Origin: Paenibacillus silvestris
Lineage (GTDB): Bacteria; Bacillota; Bacilli; Paenibacillales; NBRC-103111
Direction: 5' to 3'
Length of the DNA stretch: 64,000 nucleotides
NCBI RefSeq assembly: GCF_009882985.1
Contig: NZ_WTUZ01000017.1
Span: 25,683-89,682, forward strand
The notes beneath the pieces are model-generated. The model did not search any database and was not told the DNA's origin. It saw only the letters and a list, made by a program, of their open reading frames with translations. The number at the start of each line of letters is the position of its first letter. Position 1 is the first letter of the stretch. A program made the position numbers and the translations under genes. Below are positions 42,793 to 52,761 of this stretch, in pieces.

Positions 42793-44136
42793 TTATTTGT
42801 TCATTGCTTTAATAGCAGCATCCCATTCCGCATCCGCTTTTTTCATATAATCTACGCTGAAATCACCTTTAACTAACCAGTCTTGCGCCAATTTATAAAA
42901 CCAGTTGCGCCAAGTTGGCGGCATTTGGTCATCACCCCAGAAACTATTAATCTGCAGCGTTTTAACGACTTTAGGATCTGCCATCATGGTAAGAACTTCT
43001 TGCAGTTGCGGACTTGCTTCATACGTAATTTTCTCTTTCGTAGATGGAATTGCACTTGCTATTTTCAAATAGTTCGCATACTGATTTTTGCTGAAGAAAA
43101 ATGTGATGAACTCACTGATTGCCGCTGTTTTCTCAGGATCCTTTATCGCATTCGCTGAGAATGACCAACCGGATGGCTGTGCAAGACCGACAACATTGAC
43201 GACACCATTTTGATCAGGAACTGGGTACCAGCCGAAATCAAACTTCGGATCTGCTTGTGCGATCTGTGGGAACATCCAAGGACCAGAATAAAGACTTGCC
43301 GCTTTACCCGTTACTAACATCGATGCTGTTTGGTTATCAGCAGTACTCATAAATCCTTTGTCTACATATCCCTTGGTGAAAAGTTCTGTAAATAAGGTCA
43401 TCGCTTTCATCGGACCTGCGTCTGTGAAGCTTGCTTTACCTGCTGAACGTTTGGAATTCCAGTGTGGGTCTTGAGCAAGCATTTCGTCCATAAAGAATTT
43501 ATTGATCCAGAAGCCCCAATGGAAAATATCTTTACCGCCTACAACGATTGGTGAAATCCCTTTTGCTTTCAGCTTCTCTTGTGCGGCAATAAAGTCAGCA
43601 TACGTTTTGGGCTCTTCTGTGATGCCCGCATCCGCATAAGCTTTTTTGCTATAAATAATACCTTGTGGTGCCGGCAAAGAAATTGGTGCATTGTAAACCT
43701 TACCGTTTACTTGAGGTACTGTGTCGAACAAGCTTTGCAAATCTTTAGGTAATTCAGCGATTTTACCGCTATCTGCAAACAATTGTGTATCACGCATTTC
43801 AATTAAATCCGGGAATTCCCCAACGGCATCCTTCGTTTTTATGAAATCTAGATATGAAGCCGTTGTAGTTTCACTCAGATCTTTAATTTTGATATGAGGA
43901 TTAGCTTTGGTAAACGCTGTTATGGAATCGGCGACTGCTTGTTTCGTTGCTGGATCACCTGTCGCATAAATAACACTGAATGTTACATCTTTCTTCGAAG
44001 CCGCAGTTGCTGCCGTTGTGCCAGCCGGTGCAGTGCTCGAAGTTGAAGTAGTGGTATCACTGCTGTTACCGCAGCCAGCCACAATGAGTGCTAAAGCTGT
44101 CGATCCAACGAGTACTTTAGAAAAAGTTTTAACCAT
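42793..44136 (-). CDS. Extracellular sugar-binding lipoprotein
   Basis: A 447-residue solute-binding protein of the ABC importer. The signal peptide starts MVKTFSKVLVGSTALALIVA with lipid attachment at C22 (VAGC), followed by a Ser/Thr/Ala-rich linker and a family 1 binding-protein fold: DLIEMRDTQLFADSGKIAEL and GKAASLYSGPWMFPQIAQAD. The ATG at 44136 follows AAGGGAGG; the longer upstream frame is rejected because it would bury the signal peptide. First gene after the two-component system, preceded by a cre-like site. Confidence 0.93.
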   Translation of the reverse strand: MVKTFSKVLVGSTALALIVAGCGNSSDTTTSTSSTAPAGTTAATAASKKDVTFSVIYATGDPATKQAVADSITAFTKANPHIKIKDLSETTTASYLDFIKTKDAVGEFPDLIEMRDTQLFADSGKIAELPKDLQSLFDTVPQVNGKVYNAPISLPAPQGIIYSKKAYADAGITEEPKTYADFIAAQEKLKAKGISPIVVGGKDIFHWGFWINKFFMDEMLAQDPHWNSKRSAGKASFTDAGPMKAMTLFTELFTKGYVDKGFMSTADNQTASMLVTGKAASLYSGPWMFPQIAQADPKFDFGWYPVPDQNGVVNVVGLAQPSGWSFSANAIKDPEKTAAISEFITFFFSKNQYANYLKIASAIPSTKEKITYEASPQLQEVLTMMADPKVVKTLQINSFWGDDQMPPTWRNWFYKLAQDWLVKGDFSVDYMKKADAEWDAAIKAMNK

Positions 44137-44309
44137 GATTGAAAGTAACCTCCCTTTAATATGTAGCTGTTTATGAACAGCGCGAGCTGTGTGTTTTTGA
44201 CGCATCAAGTACTGTTCTGTTTCTTGATTTAAGACTAACATACGCCCAAATCGTTTAGAATGAAGTTTTTTAAGTTCGATATGCATGAATTTAAGAAAGT
44301 GAAACGGAA

Positions 44310-44323
44310 TTCAAACGCTTACA
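44310..44323. promoter_or_regulatory. Candidate cre site upstream of the importer operon
   Basis: On the minus strand TGTAAGCGTTTGAA matches about 12 of 14 cre positions. It lies 175 bases upstream of the binding-protein start and 85 bases downstream of the response-regulator stop. Confidence 0.4.
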
Positions 44324-44407
44324 CCAACATGGAAAAACAGCCCCACTACGCTTCGAATCGAAGCTAAAGCAGAAGCTGTCTCCAGGAAAACCAAAAGTTT
44401 CGTCACT

Positions 44408-46006
44408 TTACCCTTTGATTTGGCTCTTATATTCTTGCGGAAGCTTGCCATAGCTTTTCTTGAACATGTCACTGAATTGCCGTGGATTATGATACCCGAC
44501 CTGCTCAGCAATTTCGTAAACGAGCAAATCCGTTTGCAAGAGCAGACGAACGGCGTTTTTCATCCGAATATTCGTAACGTACTGCTTGAAATTCTCATGC
44601 ATGTGCTTCTTAAAAAAGCTGCTAAAATAATAGGGATTCATAAACACTTGGGAAGCCATGCTTTCCAGCGTTATATTTTCACTATAGTGCTCCTCAATAT
44701 ATTCCTTAATCATCTTCATTTGTTGTGCTTCACGGCTGCCGCCTGCGGTGTTTACTTGATCCAGTATGTCCATAATGCGGGCCGTTATGAATGCGATAAG
44801 ATCACTAAAACGGTAAAATTGATGCATCTGTTGTTGCCAGTTTTTCCGTTGCTCAGCAGAAACCTGAAGGTCGAGCCCAACAGAGGACATCTCCTCCATT
44901 AACTCCTTTAATAAAGCATATACGAATAATACGGCTGATTCTTTGCGACCATTCGCGTTGGTTGCAGCGTGCTCAAAGAAGCTTTCCAAAAGTACGAGTG
45001 CCTGCTGCTTTTCCTTGGCAATGACCGCTTTCATTACAGCCTGTTTGGCATCTGCCAAAATCTGTTCTGAGCTGTCAGGCCGCTTGTTCTGAGACCAGGA
45101 CAAGATCGCCCCTTCCTTTTCAAAATAGCTATAGCTCATCGTCTCCACGGCTGAAAGATAGGATTTCCTGATGTCCTGAAGGCTGATGACCGGCATACCT
45201 ATACAGATCGTCATATGAATTTTCAGATACAATAAAACCTTATCCCGCATTTCGCTCGCAAGTCGCTGCAAATCATCTTCTACAACCATGTGGTTCACAA
45301 TAACGCATAAATTTTCACCTTTTCGAATGACGAGACCGTTGCCGTATAGTTGGATCAGCTCTGTCAACAAATTGGATACAGCAAACACAAGCAGACGCTT
45401 CTCATGCTCCCCCCACCTGCCATCCTGGAGTTGTACATGCTCAAGCTCTGCACACAGCACGCTGAAACATGTGCCCGGAAATGGTGTGTTCAAAGCTTGC
45501 AGCTTACGCTGTGCCTCATCCCACCGAATATCCCCTTGGGTAAGCCTGTCGAATAACTCCTCGAGCTGCGTCTTTTTATCTTTTTGTTCATAAACAGCCA
45601 GCTTGCCTTTCGAGGATTGTTCTTCATTCGCTTCCTGCAACTGCGTCATCGCTTTGCCTACAGCCTCGAGCAGCAGTCGCTTTTCAATCGGTTTCACCAA
45701 ATAATCGACCGCGCCGAAGGCAAGCGCATCTTTCGCATAGGAAAACTCTTGGTAGGCGCTGATGAAAACAATTTTCGTACGCAGCTGCCGTCTTTGTACT
45801 TCTTTTATGACATCGATACCCGAGCCGTCTGGCATACTTATATCCGTGATGACAAGATCAGGCTGAGTGTCTTCAATTTGCTCCATCAAGCTTCTGCCTG
45901 TCATCGCCTCACCCACGATTACAATCCCTAGCTCTTCCCACGGAATGAGCTTTTTTAACCCTTTGATAATGATCGGTTCATCATCAGCTAGAATGGCTTT
46001 CAACAC
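44408..46006 (-). CDS. YesN-type response regulator (REC + AraC)
   Basis: A 532-residue response regulator: receiver domain 1-120 with phospho-acceptor D55 in VITDISMPDGSGIDV and Lys in YLVKPIEKR, a long middle region, and two C-terminal AraC helix-turn-helix motifs (about 430-530; ITLESMASQVFMNPYYFSSF and EIAEQVGYHNPRQFSDMFKK). It probably activates the importer operon when the substrate is sensed. Starts at GTG 46006 behind GAGGTG, overlapping the kinase gene by 23 bases. Confidence 0.93.
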   Translation of the reverse strand: MLKAILADDEPIIIKGLKKLIPWEELGIVIVGEAMTGRSLMEQIEDTQPDLVITDISMPDGSGIDVIKEVQRRQLRTKIVFISAYQEFSYAKDALAFGAVDYLVKPIEKRLLLEAVGKAMTQLQEANEEQSSKGKLAVYEQKDKKTQLEELFDRLTQGDIRWDEAQRKLQALNTPFPGTCFSVLCAELEHVQLQDGRWGEHEKRLLVFAVSNLLTELIQLYGNGLVIRKGENLCVIVNHMVVEDDLQRLASEMRDKVLLYLKIHMTICIGMPVISLQDIRKSYLSAVETMSYSYFEKEGAILSWSQNKRPDSSEQILADAKQAVMKAVIAKEKQQALVLLESFFEHAATNANGRKESAVLFVYALLKELMEEMSSVGLDLQVSAEQRKNWQQQMHQFYRFSDLIAFITARIMDILDQVNTAGGSREAQQMKMIKEYIEEHYSENITLESMASQVFMNPYYFSSFFKKHMHENFKQYVTNIRMKNAVRLLLQTDLLVYEIAEQVGYHNPRQFSDMFKKSYGKLPQEYKSQIKG

Positions 46007-47777
46007 GGATATTCACCTCTTTCGTTAAAGGAATGACAAGACGAACGGTAGTCCCAATATGTTGACTGCTATTGATCTCAACGCCATAATCTTGCCCATA
46101 CAGCGCCACAATGCGCTCATGAACATTAATTAACCCAATACTGCTCCCCGTATCCAGCGCGCTGCCCACAGCCAGCTTCTGACGAACAAGTTCAAGCGTC
46201 TCCTCGCTCATCCCAATACCGTCATCATCCACTGTGATACTTAACAGGTTGTCTGGCAGCTTTTCAATCGAAATACGAATTGTACCTTTCCCTGACTTTG
46301 GCATAATACCATGATATATGGCATTTTCGACGATGGGCTGCAGCGAGAGCTTCGGAATAGCGCAATCCATCAAATCCGCATCGAACCGGAAATCAAGGCT
46401 TAATCTATGCTCGCCATACCTGATGACCATTAAGTGGAAATATTTCTCCAGATTTTCTTTCTCAGCCCGGATTCCAACGGTTTCTTCGCCGTAATCGAGT
46501 ACATACTTAAGCTGATGGGATAACGACAGAATCATGTCTCCCACTTCATTAGCATCATCAGCAACAGCACTCATCCGAATCACTTCGAGGGTATTATACA
46601 AATAATGCGGTCTGATCTGACTTTTTAGTGTGTTCAGCTCCGCTTGCTTCTGCTTAATCTGTGCAACATACACAACGTCAATATATTCTTTCAAACGTCC
46701 AACCATTTTATTAAAACCATGCGACAGAAGCCCTAGTTCATCCGCTGTCCTGACGGTCACTTGTGTATTGAAATTGCCTGACTCCACTTTTGCCATTTCT
46801 CGCGTAATACTGCGAATCGGTTTAGAGAAGCGGTTAGAGAACCAAACTGCTACCACAATTAAAGAAATCATACACAAGCCTATGACGATTGTAATTGTCC
46901 GAATGAGCTGCTCTACTTTGAGAAAAAGTTCTTTTTTATAGAACTCACCGACAATTTGAATGCTATTCTCAGCTGTTTCCTGCTGCAGATGCAAGAAGTC
47001 TTCCGATGTATTCGCATGATAAACAGTGCCAATGTGCTCTGTCTGGTTGCTGTACAGGATAATTCCTAGTTTATCAACAACGTAAACGGTATCCTTTTTA
47101 TTCAGAACCATTTGCTTAAATATTTCATTAAATACACCTAAACCTACGTCCATATAGAACGTCCCGACAATTTCGCCTTCGACCTTAGATGACCCCAAGA
47201 CATCTGTTAAATTACGGCTAAACGTCATGACTTGATCCGTCGTCCCCATATAATAATCTTGCTTATGCGTTGAAAAAAAGCCGAGACCATTACGATTAAG
47301 CTTCATTTGCTCCTTCCACTCAACCCTCGGGAATTGATATTGGTAATCCAGAGCAACATTGTTCTTGGTCATGCTTTGGAAAGTCCCGTCCGGCTGAACA
47401 AAAAAGACATTTTGCAAGTTACGTTCGGTATATAAAATCGTTTGTAAAAAATCATTGATCGTCGTCGTTAAACGGTAATCCTTTTCCTTATTTTGTGCAG
47501 CAATGGCTTGCCCTAATTGCCCGTACTGCCCACCAACACCGTAAGAGTACATGAGTTTAGAGATACTGTTGTACTTAACAAACATATCGTCCACATTTCG
47601 GCTCGCAAACAGCAGCATCTGCTCATAGTTGTTCGTCGCATAACGCTCCATAAAGCCACTGAACGTCTGCAATGAAATATAACTGAGAATAAGCAGCGGA
47701 ATGAGACCTACCGATATGAAAGAAAGTGTAAATTTGGAAAAAATGCTTTTGTGCAAACGAAAAGGGTTCGATGCCAT
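45984..47777 (-). CDS. YesM-type sensor histidine kinase
   Basis: A 597-residue membrane kinase: helix about 14-34, extracellular Cache-like sensor region (about 40-285), second helix about 292-313, HAMP (SKPIRSITREMAKVESGNFN), then the His_kinase box with LKSQIRPHYLYNTLEVIRM and an ATPase domain (VENAIYHGIMPKSGKGTIRI, DDGIGMSEE). It senses an external carbohydrate signal and phosphorylates the YesN-type partner, encoded in an overlapping gene. The ATG at 47777 has GAGGCGG upstream. Confidence 0.93.
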   Translation of the reverse strand: MASNPFRLHKSIFSKFTLSFISVGLIPLLILSYISLQTFSGFMERYATNNYEQMLLFASRNVDDMFVKYNSISKLMYSYGVGGQYGQLGQAIAAQNKEKDYRLTTTINDFLQTILYTERNLQNVFFVQPDGTFQSMTKNNVALDYQYQFPRVEWKEQMKLNRNGLGFFSTHKQDYYMGTTDQVMTFSRNLTDVLGSSKVEGEIVGTFYMDVGLGVFNEIFKQMVLNKKDTVYVVDKLGIILYSNQTEHIGTVYHANTSEDFLHLQQETAENSIQIVGEFYKKELFLKVEQLIRTITIVIGLCMISLIVVAVWFSNRFSKPIRSITREMAKVESGNFNTQVTVRTADELGLLSHGFNKMVGRLKEYIDVVYVAQIKQKQAELNTLKSQIRPHYLYNTLEVIRMSAVADDANEVGDMILSLSHQLKYVLDYGEETVGIRAEKENLEKYFHLMVIRYGEHRLSLDFRFDADLMDCAIPKLSLQPIVENAIYHGIMPKSGKGTIRISIEKLPDNLLSITVDDDGIGMSEETLELVRQKLAVGSALDTGSSIGLINVHERIVALYGQDYGVEINSSQHIGTTVRLVIPLTKEVNIRVESHSS

Positions 47778-47934
47778 TAGTGAACCGCCTCATTCTGTGA
47801 ATTTAGAATACGTCTATTTTAACAGAATTCGCACGTTATACTACCGTTGTAATTTAATGTGGATGTGTGCTTTTTTAAGACATTTAGGAATGAAACGAAA
47901 TTTCCTCTTTCAACAATAGCGGCAACGAAGAAAA

Positions 47935-47964
47935 TACCGTCAGAGCACGAATGCCCTGACGGTT
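47935..47964 (-). terminator. Rho-independent terminator of the SLH lyase gene
   Basis: Stem ACCGTCAG/CTGACGGT with T-rich tail ATTTTCTTC on the minus strand, 14 bases beyond the stop at 47979. Confidence 0.85.
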
Positions 47965-47978
47965 AATAAGCCCACAAC

Positions 47979-50900
47979 TTAATGCAGCAGCGCCTTCAAC
48001 TCGCTATTTAATTCTAGCACGCGCAGAAGAATTGTTAGCACTTCAGCCCGTGTCGCCACTTTTGCCGGAGAGAAGCTACCTTCCGAAACGCCTTCGATAA
48101 TCCCCATCTGCGCCGCAGCATTAATCTGCTCTTTGTTCCACGCGCCGTCGATGTCAGTGAATCCAGCGTTAGTAGTTGCCGGCTTCAAGTTTGCCAGCTT
48201 CGCTATGATCGCGATGATCTCTGAGCGCGTAATCTCTTGGTCCGGTCTGAACGTACCGTCACCGTACCCACTAATAATACCAGTTCCCGCCAAGGCATTG
48301 ATGGCTGCAGAAGCCCAGTGCTGTTTCACATCAGACAGGGGTGCCGGCGTGCTAGTGGTTAAACCGAACAGTTTCGCAATGACAGTCGCGAACTCTGCGC
48401 GAGTCATGCTCGCATCTGGTCGGAACGAACCATCGGCGTAGCCTTGAATAACGCCTAGCTTCGTAAACACGCTCACGGTATCCAGTGCCCAATGCTTGCT
48501 CGTGTCATTGAACGCCGGCACGCCGCCGTCCTGCTGCGCAAGTTTCACCTTGATAAGCTCTACCAGCGTTTTCTCGTCTATGATTCGGGAAAAAGTAGTT
48601 TCCGCTTTAATCTCAGGCTCCTTCTCCGGAGTCGTCTCTGTCTCAGGTTCCCTACTCGGTGGCGCCGCTGTGTCCGGCGAATTCGGTGTATCCGAGCCGT
48701 TACTTTGGTGCGATTGCACCGTCACCGTTTTCGTACCTACGACTTGCGAACCGTCCGTCGCTGTCGCTTTAATCGTCACGGTGCCTGCACTTCTTGCCAG
48801 GAACACACCTGTCACCGGATCAATGCTCGCCTGACCGTCCACAGAAGTGACAGACCAGCTTACCGCTGGATTGGTCGCTTCAACCGGGCTAACCAAAGCC
48901 ACCATTTGCAATGTATCGCCCACATAGACAGCATTAGTCACACTAGAAATCTGTATACTGTTTACCAACACATCCGGCACTTCGATCGGCGCTTCATTCA
49001 CATCAATGACACTGCCATGGAACCTAACTTCCGCCATATTGCCGAACCAAGAGGCGGAATTATATAACCGGATATATCGGTAAGGCGTCGTGTTGCTGAT
49101 CTTAAAACTTTGCCATTCAGAGGTAGAAGCAGCTCCTGACGTCAAATTCGTCCAAGTCGCATTATCGTTCGAGCCCTGCACCACCATGCCTTTGATTCTG
49201 GCTACTTGATCTTGTCTAGCCATAATTTCAACCATTGACAATAAAGCCCGGAAGTCTTGTTTATAATCAAATGTCACATAACCCCCGGCACCATTCGAGC
49301 CGTTACGGAAATCGGAAGACGTACTGGCATTCGCATCAAATAAGTAGTTCGTCTGTTTGAGCGTTTCCGCCGTATTGCCTGGCCTGCCAGTTGTGGTGGT
49401 CGGATCAATCAAATACGTAATTCCTGTCACATTGTTCAGTAGCCTCGAATCGTCCACAAGAAACAGCTTGCTGTTGTCCGTTGTCAAGAAAACCGTATCT
49501 CCATCGCTGCCATCCTGTTGCTTGAAGTTGATGGCGAACTTCACGGTGCCAGTCGGCATCACCGCATTCGAAGCAAGTGTAGCCGTCCAGTTCACGTTGT
49601 CCGTAGAGCTTATAGCAGCGTCTAGTCCGCCTATTTTCACAGTCACCTGAGATATCGGCTCTTTCGCTTTCCAAGACAAGTTGATCGTGTTGCCTGGCAC
49701 AATCCGGTTCATAAATGCCTGCGGTGAGCTCAGGCTAACCGATTCTATTTGGCTAACCGTTTCATACCGCTCTCCGTACATTCTGAATTCGGCGACTTCC
49801 AGCATATTCGTCGGTGTCGTCGTCGTGCTTGGCGGCGGCTGAATCACCTGCATTTTAATAAAACGGAACTTCGTATTCTTGTACGCCTCTTTCACGTTCA
49901 ACCTTTGCAGATCCTCCGAATTGTTCGTCAATCCGTCAGTTAACCGCGTCCATGTCTCACCATCATTGGAGCCAAATAACGTCAGTCCCGAGATCCTCTC
50001 CGGAAAGCTTCTTCTCGCCTGAATCTCGAAAGCGCTTGCTGCCACTTTGAAACTCGAACCAAAATCAATGGTATGATACAAATCCCCTGCCAATTGGTAC
50101 ACCGAGAAAGTGTTATCGTTATTATCGATCAGATCAGTAATCGAAGTGCCGAAAGTGGAAGTGACCATTTTGGTGTAATCAAGACTGCCATCACTTAGAT
50201 GAGGCGTTAACAGCTGAAGACCGACCACCGCACTCCGCAATGTTTGCAGCTTCAGATAAAATTCAGCATCCGTCGCTGTCCCGATTTGTGCCATTGCGTT
50301 ATTGTAAGCATTCTGATACGTTTCTAGTGACGTCGCCACATAACCCGCAACAGGATTGTAAGCTATAATCGCCGCATCCACCGCACTTTGACGATCATTC
50401 GTCACGACAAGCTCAAGCTCCTTCGTTGACACTGAGGTTCCATCACTCGCAACTACGATTACCGTGCTGTTCCCCGCTGTTCCCGGTGTCCACGTAAACG
50501 CGCCGCTGCTTGTATCCAGCTTGGCACCCGCTGGCGCGTTCATCATCTCATATGTCACCGTATCCGCCGGATTGCTGTCAGTCGCAGAGAAATCCAGCGA
50601 GATAGGCATCCCTATTGAGGCGATAATTGTAGCCGCCGACTTGCCGCTTTTGAACGATGGTGCAGATAGCTGCGTTCCCGCCTTCACGTTAAAATGATCG
50701 AGGTCCACAGTCGTGCCGTCACCTTTTACCGTCATGTACATGATGCTGTATACGCTGTCAACTTGACTATAGGTGACTTGACTAATGCCCATATCATAGA
50801 GCATATAGCGCCATTCCCCGTTCGTATTAGGAAGTGTTACGTTATAAAATGGCGCCGAATTCCTCTCTTTGCTGAGATCTAATGTAGCTATACCGTTCGT

Positions 50901-52523
50901 CCGAAACTTAATCCCGATGATCCGGGACGTCGAGCGATCAGCGTACGAGAAGTTCAGTGGAGCAATCGTACTCCCTTCCGACGTTGCTGTCACTTCTACA
51001 TAGGAAGTCGTGCCTTCTTGCTTCGTTTCCGAGTGATGGTCGAAGGACGTGTACCGATCCTCCAGTTCAACGATCGTATCGCTGGTCATCTCCTTTGGCA
51101 GATAAGTCGCCCCTTCGGCTTCCGCCGCCTTTGGTGTATAGATCCAGAAATCACCTCCGCCATCCGGGCTTTCCCAAGCCTGACTAAGTGTACCCTGATA
51201 ATAATAATTGGATGGAATGCGTTTCGTGAAGGCTTCATAGAAGTACGGTGCCGCCTCTGCGACATTAATCCCTTTTACATACGTGTAGTAGTAATAAATA
51301 TCCCAAAACTGCGTCGACGTCATTCGCCCTCGATAGGAGTCAGAAATAACACGATAAATACCTTGCGTAACGCCGTTTTCATCTATTTTATAAGGAACCG
51401 GTGTCCATGGCGTTTCGTACCCCAGCATATATTGCCAGAAGTAATTGGCTGTTTTTAGAATCCGATGATCCAAAAAATCAAAACAATCCACCGCATTCGC
51501 CGCTGTCGATACTGTACCGTCTACTGGATCTACCTTGGTACCCTGAGCATTTAATAACCGCGCCAAAATTGCTGCATTTGTCAAATCACCGCCGCCATGC
51601 GCCTGATCCCTTCCCATTTCTACGTGCTGGATAACCGGTTCTTCCAAATGCTCACCTGTCACTGCGTTCGTATCAACAGAACGGAACAACTGCTTGATCG
51701 AACCGTTTATGCCTTGATCTGCTGCAGTTTTATTCACGGTGAACCATTCAATCCCTTCATTGTAACGCGCCCGGTTATCGGTAAAAATATACCCCGACAT
51801 CGCCCCGAGCAGTGGATAGGTATGTTGGTTCATAAAATAGTTGTTACCATGCAAAAACGTTTCCGTTACTGGCACGATTAAATTGTTCGTGAAATCGTCC
51901 GTATCCTTCGCCGTCCACTGCAAGGCAGGTGTTTGCGTGCTCGAATAGCGTAAAATTTCGGCCGCCGTGACCATCCGGTTGAGCGGAATACCCATATGAA
52001 TATGAGAGTCGGTAAAGTACGTATACTTCGTAGGGTCCATTTGCTCCCAAATCCGGATAATCTGCATCGCATTGGCCCTATATACCTCGTCACCAGTGAT
52101 ATAGAACATGAGCGCTTGTGTATACGCTTTCAATCCATCTGCAACAAACGCGCCCTTCCCGTTGACCTCAACGGATGCCGGTTTAGATGGATCCGTTGGC
52201 ATTGCGTTACTCGAAGTGACCGTCGTCGATGCGTTGGACGACACCGTCATTGCTTTGTAATACGAATACCAAGGCTCCTTCTGGTCGATAACCTGCTGCC
52301 TCATATTATCTAATATCTGCTTTGTCAAACCAACACCGGGATGAGTAAATCCATTGCTGCCTGTCGTTTCCATAATTGTGACCGTATCCGTTGCTGTCGG
52401 CACCACAGCTGCATGCGCTGAAACTGGCACAAAATAGGCCAAGATGATGACCGCCAAGAAGGCAGCCATCATCCTTGTGCCTGTGCCAACCCGCTGCCGT
52501 TGAATTGCGCTTCTAAACTTCAT
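47979..52523 (-). CDS. SLH-anchored, lyase-like extracellular multidomain protein
   Basis: A 1514-residue secreted protein. A signal peptide (1-39, ending SAHAA) is followed by an all-alpha lyase-like domain (about 55-470) with conserved-looking NNYFMNQHTYPLLGAMSGYI, VEMGRDQAHGGGDLTNAAIL and RVISDSYRGRMTSTQFWDIY; the Asn-x-His, His-Gly-Gly-Gly and Tyr-Arg residues suit an alginate/chondroitin-lyase-type toroid. Then come a beta region (480-615), an Ig-like He_PIG module (620-708), a FIVAR-like segment (711-772), a F5/8 type C domain (775-918), an Ig-like module (925-1020), a second F5/8 domain (1025-1172), a Big_2 domain (1187-1270), a Pro/Glu linker, and three SLH repeats (1335-1500) for wall attachment. 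ATG at 52523 behind AGGAGG. Placement beside GH88 supports a uronate-polysaccharide lyase; the exact PL family is not determined. Confidence 0.85.
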   Translation of the reverse strand: MKFRSAIQRQRVGTGTRMMAAFLAVIILAYFVPVSAHAAVVPTATDTVTIMETTGSNGFTHPGVGLTKQILDNMRQQVIDQKEPWYSYYKAMTVSSNASTTVTSSNAMPTDPSKPASVEVNGKGAFVADGLKAYTQALMFYITGDEVYRANAMQIIRIWEQMDPTKYTYFTDSHIHMGIPLNRMVTAAEILRYSSTQTPALQWTAKDTDDFTNNLIVPVTETFLHGNNYFMNQHTYPLLGAMSGYIFTDNRARYNEGIEWFTVNKTAADQGINGSIKQLFRSVDTNAVTGEHLEEPVIQHVEMGRDQAHGGGDLTNAAILARLLNAQGTKVDPVDGTVSTAANAVDCFDFLDHRILKTANYFWQYMLGYETPWTPVPYKIDENGVTQGIYRVISDSYRGRMTSTQFWDIYYYYTYVKGINVAEAAPYFYEAFTKRIPSNYYYQGTLSQAWESPDGGGDFWIYTPKAAEAEGATYLPKEMTSDTIVELEDRYTSFDHHSETKQEGTTSYVEVTATSEGSTIAPLNFSYADRSTSRIIGIKFRTNGIATLDLSKERNSAPFYNVTLPNTNGEWRYMLYDMGISQVTYSQVDSVYSIMYMTVKGDGTTVDLDHFNVKAGTQLSAPSFKSGKSAATIIASIGMPISLDFSATDSNPADTVTYEMMNAPAGAKLDTSSGAFTWTPGTAGNSTVIVVASDGTSVSTKELELVVTNDRQSAVDAAIIAYNPVAGYVATSLETYQNAYNNAMAQIGTATDAEFYLKLQTLRSAVVGLQLLTPHLSDGSLDYTKMVTSTFGTSITDLIDNNDNTFSVYQLAGDLYHTIDFGSSFKVAASAFEIQARRSFPERISGLTLFGSNDGETWTRLTDGLTNNSEDLQRLNVKEAYKNTKFRFIKMQVIQPPPSTTTTPTNMLEVAEFRMYGERYETVSQIESVSLSSPQAFMNRIVPGNTINLSWKAKEPISQVTVKIGGLDAAISSTDNVNWTATLASNAVMPTGTVKFAINFKQQDGSDGDTVFLTTDNSKLFLVDDSRLLNNVTGITYLIDPTTTTGRPGNTAETLKQTNYLFDANASTSSDFRNGSNGAGGYVTFDYKQDFRALLSMVEIMARQDQVARIKGMVVQGSNDNATWTNLTSGAASTSEWQSFKISNTTPYRYIRLYNSASWFGNMAEVRFHGSVIDVNEAPIEVPDVLVNSIQISSVTNAVYVGDTLQMVALVSPVEATNPAVSWSVTSVDGQASIDPVTGVFLARSAGTVTIKATATDGSQVVGTKTVTVQSHQSNGSDTPNSPDTAAPPSREPETETTPEKEPEIKAETTFSRIIDEKTLVELIKVKLAQQDGGVPAFNDTSKHWALDTVSVFTKLGVIQGYADGSFRPDASMTRAEFATVIAKLFGLTTSTPAPLSDVKQHWASAAINALAGTGIISGYGDGTFRPDQEITRSEIIAIIAKLANLKPATTNAGFTDIDGAWNKEQINAAAQMGIIEGVSEGSFSPAKVATRAEVLTILLRVLELNSELKALLH

Positions 52524-52691
52524 TTCGAACCTCCTCATATTTGCGATAATGGGTAACCTTGCGAACCTCGCCCTCATTATAAACAAGTTACCTCCTTTTG
52601 GGAGTGCGGAAATTTAAGACGTGAGTGCACTTTTTAAAGCGATGTGGAAGAACCGTCTTGCGCTTGCTTTATTGGCACGTAAATGAAACAA

Positions 52692-52736
52692 AAAAAGAGC
52701 TCAATTGCAGTAATGATTGCAATTGAGCTCTTTTAT
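52692..52736 (-). terminator. Terminator of the second sugar operon
   Basis: Perfect 18-bp stem AAAAGAGCTCAATTGCA(A) and complement with a short loop and T-rich flanks on both strands, about 25 bases beyond the ThuA-like gene stop at 52762. Confidence 0.88.
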
Positions 52737-52761
52737 TTTCGTAGATAGGCACGTTACAAAA

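Noticed and set aside
44137-44286. N-terminal extension of the sugar-binding lipoprotein frame
   Set aside because: It would place 50 residues before the signal peptide; the ATG at 44136 has AAGGGAGG and an immediate lipoprotein signal.
48492-49067. Plus-strand open frame of 191 codons
   Set aside because: It lies entirely antisense to the SLH lyase gene, is Arg/His-rich and lacks a ribosome binding site; a composition shadow of the GC-rich coding strand.
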